Below are positions 61,001 to 64,000 of a stretch of DNA of 64,000 nt, in pieces. Position numbers and translations under genes: made by a program. The notes under the pieces were generated by a model. That model was given only the letters and a program-made list of their open reading frames with translations, searched no databases and was not told the origin of the DNA. Positions within the stretch are counted from its first letter, which is position 1. Each line of letters begins with the position of its first letter. Source of the DNA: Angiostrongylus vasorum (taxonomy: Eukaryota; Nematoda; Chromadorea; Rhabditida; Metastrongylidae); contig JADANN010000302.1 of assembly GCA_018806985.1 (NCBI GenBank), forward strand, positions 1,620,001 through 1,684,000. Reading direction: 5' to 3'.

Positions 61001-61965
61001 TTTTTAGTTATGCAAGAAGGCGATTACCAGACAGGGGCATTTGTCCAACCTTGTAAATCATCTATCACGTCATTCTCGGTTACATGCATCAAGAAAGCAG
61101 TACTGGTACGTCTTATATATTAGATATCCCGTACAAAATGAAAGACCTTCGCGTACTCATCGAACTATTGGTGGTTTACTAAGAAAACAGTACATAAATG
61201 GAATTTACTTAGCTAGCGAAAATGGTGTCATTGTTGGGACATGAAACATATTACCTAAGAATACATTACCCAATCTTGGTGCAGTAGAAAAAAGCGTCTC
61301 CTTCGTTGTCTTAGAGCGGACTTTGCTTAAAGCTCGGCATTAATAGTCAATACCTTGTTTATTTACTAAGATTATTAAGCTAACATGAGGTTAGTAAAAA
61401 AGATTTAGTCGGCTAACGTTATGACAGGTTTGTTTTCTTCGGAGATGAATTTATCCGAGCTGACAGTCCACAGCTGGTCGTCCTCACGATGTGGTTGTTC
61501 GTTGTTGCGCCGAATCGGAGTCAGAAATTGTCGCACTAAATGCCTGCTAGTGGAATACCGACTGCTACTGGATGCATTGCCTCCAAAAAAGCAGGGCATA
61601 CTGGATGCTGGCAATAGATCAACAATCTTCCCGTATAAAAGGGCACCGTCGATTGAGATTCTTCATTAAAGTGGTGCTCCCCTTTCTCGGAGTCGGCTCG
61701 TTGGCCCAACGAACAACCATATCGCGAGAGCGATCATCTGAGGACTATTGACTACTATCGGTCCGGCTGTGAAGAAGACAAGGATATCGGAACGCTACCG
61801 GCTAAATCCTTTTACTAGTTGCCTTTTTTACTTTGCTTAACGACTAACTTCACAGAACAAATGCGAAGCAGATAATGAGCTTTCACGGTGTTGAGTTCAT
61901 TAGTACTCTTATCTGAAGACAAAAACATGATGAACAGTATGTCATATGGATCGGGCAACTGTGCC

Positions 61966-62001
<36 letters not shown>

Positions 62002-62479
62002 TATATATACATATACATATATCACCCGGTAATTTTTCCAAAAGTGTTACAGTTGTCCAGTCTGCCGTGCTTCCTTCACAAGGCGATATCTGGCATATTC
62101 CCACACCAGAGAAGCACATTCGAAACATGGGCATATAGAGCCGGTGGACTATGGGTGAGTGGAGAATTAATGTAGTTCTAAGCATTTTGTAAAGTAAGTT
62201 CTACTTGAAAATGTAGTAGTACCACCTTATAAAAAATATATCAATTTCTAACTGTTGCTGGATGAACTAAGCAAACAGTCGGGTTTTCAGTAAGCAGTTA
62301 GATGTTGATGCATTAAATTGCAATGTCTCCATTTTAGAAGAGAACTTCGGGAAGAATACAAAGCATTGTTGGAAGTGTGTTTCCCGGGAACAAGCAATCG
62401 TCGAAGAAGGCGATCAAGAGCAGTTGCGAAAACGACGACGCGGAGGGCGCTTAGTCTTGAAGGAGGCATTCCGCCATAA
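51978..62479 (+). CDS. C2H2-type zinc-finger protein, at least 6 exons, 5' end not found
   Basis: Exons 51978-52088, 52413-52724, 53193-53300, 55170-55274, 61008-61105, 62053-62154, 62338-62479 all have AG acceptors and GT donors and join in one open frame of about 326 codons ending in TAA (seven exons counting the most 5' one, which is the least certain). The first part is low-complexity and polar, with LCPCCQRFGHLL near its start. Exons 4-5 create a finger beginning FQCQLCKK and ending NHLSRH with three extra residues between the Cys and His pairs. Exons 5-6 create a canonical finger: YCCPVC, 12 residues, then H-x4-H (HTREAH). The tail is very basic (an RRRRR run) and looks like a nuclear localisation signal. 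Likely a nuclear nucleic-acid-binding protein; I do not recognise the orthologue. Introns are large (5.7 kb between exons 4 and 5) and full of RTE, SINE and Penelope debris. Confidence 0.8.
53340..53525 (-). repeat. SINE family A, partial, in a zinc-finger-gene intron
   Basis: GGATGAAGCGTCCAACG, AAGGGATGCATTCGACTTTA in family order; promoter end missing. Confidence 0.5.
53548..53775 (+). repeat. SINE family A with box A and box B
   Basis: Box A TAGCGCAGTGGT at 53556-53567 matches the tRNA consensus exactly; box B-like AGATCGATCCC at 53592-53602. Inverted relative to the adjacent partial copy. Confidence 0.75.
54395..54585. repeat. SINE family A fragments, both orientations
   Basis: GATGCTTAGTGAAGTCGAAT to GATTGATCAACGCCGAGA (plus, end of family A) followed by GGCACCTCTAACCACTGCG (minus, box A end). 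Confidence 0.5.
56150..56425 (-). repeat. SINE family A
   Basis: TGTGCGATGCATTCGATGTC, AATTATGGTACCAATTTGCC, GGGCACCTCTGACTACTACA in family order; inside the large zinc-finger-gene intron. Confidence 0.6.
56865..59744 (+). mobile_element. RTE with leader, endonuclease and RT, inside a host intron
   Basis: Leader 56865-57170; short frame with TLGETGKLSVSIP and KHSKRNGPHSPDSE (57190-57300); endonuclease DKVRRHRPGRD and DVIGLAGTRRCHPFNAVYD (57470-57530), KVILGHFSAKIGSRG (57800; the usual GDFNAK is changed), [40 protein letters not shown] (58705-58760) and a long intact segment 59187-59740 with RQGDTITPKLF, LRFVDDIVLITPN (FADD changed to FVDD) and NLTKTMFLRNGLVS. It is cut off at TVLPS (59740). 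Several frameshifts upstream. Confidence 0.9.
59745..60231 (-). mobile_element. Chimeric head-plus-RTE-tail element, copy 2
   Basis: Inverted relative to copy 1 (35347-35833): RTE tail 59745-60112 (3' end first), then head 60113-60231 sharing GATAATTCAAAAGAATTGCT and TGTGACATCATTGACAAAAT with copy 1. The 3' ends of this and the preceding RTE abut tail to tail at ACAGGTGATCACCT. Confidence 0.75.
60285..60512 (+). repeat. SINE family A, diverged
   Basis: GTTATCCGTTCGGGATCGG, TGATACATCATTAGGC, GGCGCATTCTTCAGGGATAG in plus-orientation family order. Confidence 0.5.
60513..61007. other. Zinc-finger-gene intron
   Basis: No repeat or exon recognised. Confidence 0.4.
61385..61830. mobile_element. 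Penelope-derived foldback in a zinc-finger-gene intron
   Basis: Arms 61385-61520 (minus) and 61680-61818 (plus) share, inverted, AACGAACAACCA-type, CATCT and GGCTAAATC words; each ends in a worn hammerhead-like motif (61425-61460; 61752-61795 with GUGAAGA and GGAAC). Confidence 0.45.
61967..62022. repeat. (AT)n microsatellite
   Basis: About 30 bp of pure AT repeat followed by ATGCATATATATACATATAC variants. Confidence 0.9.
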
Positions 62480-62734
62480 ATTTGCTTGTCACAAAGTTAT
62501 TAGTGAATATAGGATCTCGGATATTTCCGGTTTGATACGTGTCGCTTTAGAAAAACATTGGTCTCTGAATCGTTTCGTATCTCGGGTTCTTTCTCTTACT
62601 TGGCTTTTTATTGTTTCGTATATTCTATTCGTTTTTAGATATATTCGATACTGGTAGTACACCACTTTTCAAGCTGTCATTTCCTTCCATGCATATAATT
62701 AATGAATGAACATTCTACCAGCAATTCACCATCT

Positions 62735-63700
62735 TCGTGATGTGCGAGCAAGCACGACATTGTTAGTATACTATTTATCCACAAAAGCTGACGTTTTGGC
62801 CGATTTCACCTTCGGAGCCGGGAAGGTCAAGTTTACCGCACTCTCACCAAACAAACATCTCCATTAATCCAACAGAAAAACCACATAGCTTAATTTAAAT
62901 CGCACTGGAAACAAAGCAGATTTCACGCACACACACACTCACCAATTTTTTTATGAGTCCTCCGCTGAGTCTTGCATGTGAAGACGAACAGCACGGAGTT
63001 CGCATGAATACGTAATGTGCCTGCCTCATATTAAACTATCGCAACCAAATATTGTGGAGGTCACGCGCGACAAGGAGACATTTTCCCTGCTGTTTGTTTC
63101 GGAATTCTTGGGAATCTATCCAGGATGCTCAGAGTTTTCCGCGCAAAAGTGTTTGATTTTTTGTGCGAAGATAGTAACTTTTACATCAAAATCATTTCCC
63201 CGTCTCCGTGTCCTGTGCACCTACTGGAGGGCTTCGTATAACTTTAATCTTACCTAATAGTTATTCTTCTAGACGGATGCAAAGTGGTTTACCCATTCCG
63301 CTAATTCATTCGTCCTGGCACGGTTTACAAGAGATTAGATAAACCGTGCCTGAGTTCGTACAATCACCGTCTCTACTGTTAGGGCATATTATGCAGTTTT
63401 TCGTTCTACACAGACGGTCATGTAGGCGGTTGCGAACTAGCTGGCGTCTTAGAGTGTCCGGTGGTATTTCTACCACTTACGGAATTCTCTAGACCGGCGC
63501 TTATTAAACAACGTCTTATGGCTGCCCTTATTTCGTTTCAAATAAAGGGCAAAAGGGACGGAGCCTTGTTTTCGCTAGAATTATCGCTCTGCGGTGTGGG
63601 TTTCCCTCTATGCCTATGCCGAGAAGATACGCTTTCGCAATCATTTGAAATGGCTATTTGGCGCGCCCATTTTCGAGGATTCTTCCCTCTGCTCTCTACC
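62735..63700 (-). mobile_element. Penelope-like element fragment, sister of 44225-45240
   Basis: Minus strand reads GTVYLISCKPCQDE then, after a stop, GKPLCIRL (63350-63270): the start of the GIY-YIG domain, with the YIG tyrosine lost. Hammerhead-like motif at 62786-62819 is worn (CUCCGAAGG). It ends abruptly at an RTE fragment at 63700. Confidence 0.65.
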
Positions 63701-64000
63701 ACCCATTGAACACCTATGACACCGGAGAAGAACTGTTCCTTGGAACATGCAACAGTAGAGTTGACGGCGTTGGCGTTCTCGTCAACATGAGTTTGTCCAT
63801 GAACATCGCTTTATTCGAACAGCTCACAACCCGAATCGGACGTTTACGATTAAAAGGACGCGGATCAATACCGGCTGTGACAATCTTCGTCGTTTATGCG
63901 CCGACATCAAAGTATGACGATGAAGAACTCGAAGCGTTCTATCTGGACTTGGAGAAATTCTACAGAGAAGACCACACATTCTTCAGGGTCATCAATGGAC
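63701..64000 (+). mobile_element. RTE endonuclease fragment, runs off the window
   Basis: Reads NTYDTGEELFLGTCNSRVDG (two pieces), MSLSMNIALFEQLTTRIGRL, TIFVVYAPTSKYDDEELEAF (after a shift) and [14 protein letters not shown]. Well preserved; its RT would lie to the right. Confidence 0.85.

Noticed and set aside
63317..63350. 11-bp inverted repeat (GGCACGGTTTA ... TAAACCGTGCC) as a regulatory hairpin
   Set aside because: It lies in the GIY-YIG coding remnant and follows from its codons; no sign of function.
1..64000. CRISPR arrays, bacterial operons or phage
   Set aside because: No regularly spaced short repeats and no prokaryotic gene organisation; introns and eukaryotic retroelements throughout.

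Overview
The window looks like nuclear DNA of a parasitic nematode, most likely a strongylid hookworm (Ancylostoma/Necator type). Coding sequence is split into small exons with (T)TTTCAG or TTTTAG acceptors, two genes have an acceptor-like site just before the start codon as expected for spliced-leader trans-splicing, and most of the rest is decayed RTE-type non-LTR retrotransposons plus a mariner of the kind I associate with hookworms. The species call is inference; there are no bacterial operons, phage or CRISPR.

Three host genes can be built exon by exon. (1) 11705-17003, minus: the 26S proteasome lid subunit RPN5/PSMD12, 14 exons, with one GC-AG intron and two one-base frame conflicts. 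(2) 17682-21749, plus: the histone H3-H4 chaperone ASF1, five exons, complete; it is divergent from rpn-5 across about 680 bp. (3) 51978-62479, plus: an unnamed C2H2 zinc-finger protein (at least six exons, 5' end not found) whose introns hold a nearly full-length RTE, several SINE copies and a Penelope-derived foldback. A few other exon-like pieces (22460-22690 minus, 42064-42138 plus, 45694-45733 plus, about 17140-17284 minus) are possible but weak.

The remainder is a layered repeat landscape. At least thirteen RTE copies (apurinic-like endonuclease plus reverse transcriptase) lie on both strands; the fullest are 23630-26632, 36700-39560, 46585-50110 and 56865-59744. All have frameshifts or stops. 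Two copies of an odd chimera (a 115-bp unrelated head joined to the last 370 bp of the RTE) lie at 35347-35833 and 59745-60231. A dead mariner with recognisable terminal repeats and TA flanks lies at 40292-41744. A tRNA-derived SINE family with pol III box A and box B occurs about a dozen times and is nested inside RTE copies; a second tRNA-like family and a 390-bp non-coding family (R1, five copies) are also present.

The most interesting layer is a Penelope-like element family. Two copies (44225-45240 and 62735-63700, minus) keep remnants of a GIY-YIG endonuclease, and their terminal regions, plus about ten solo or paired termini, carry a compact motif with the layout of a hammerhead ribozyme: stem-I strand, CUGANGA, short hairpin, GAAA, a UH-type site and the second stem-I strand. 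The two arms of the foldback at 4540-5130 show a compensatory base change in stem I.
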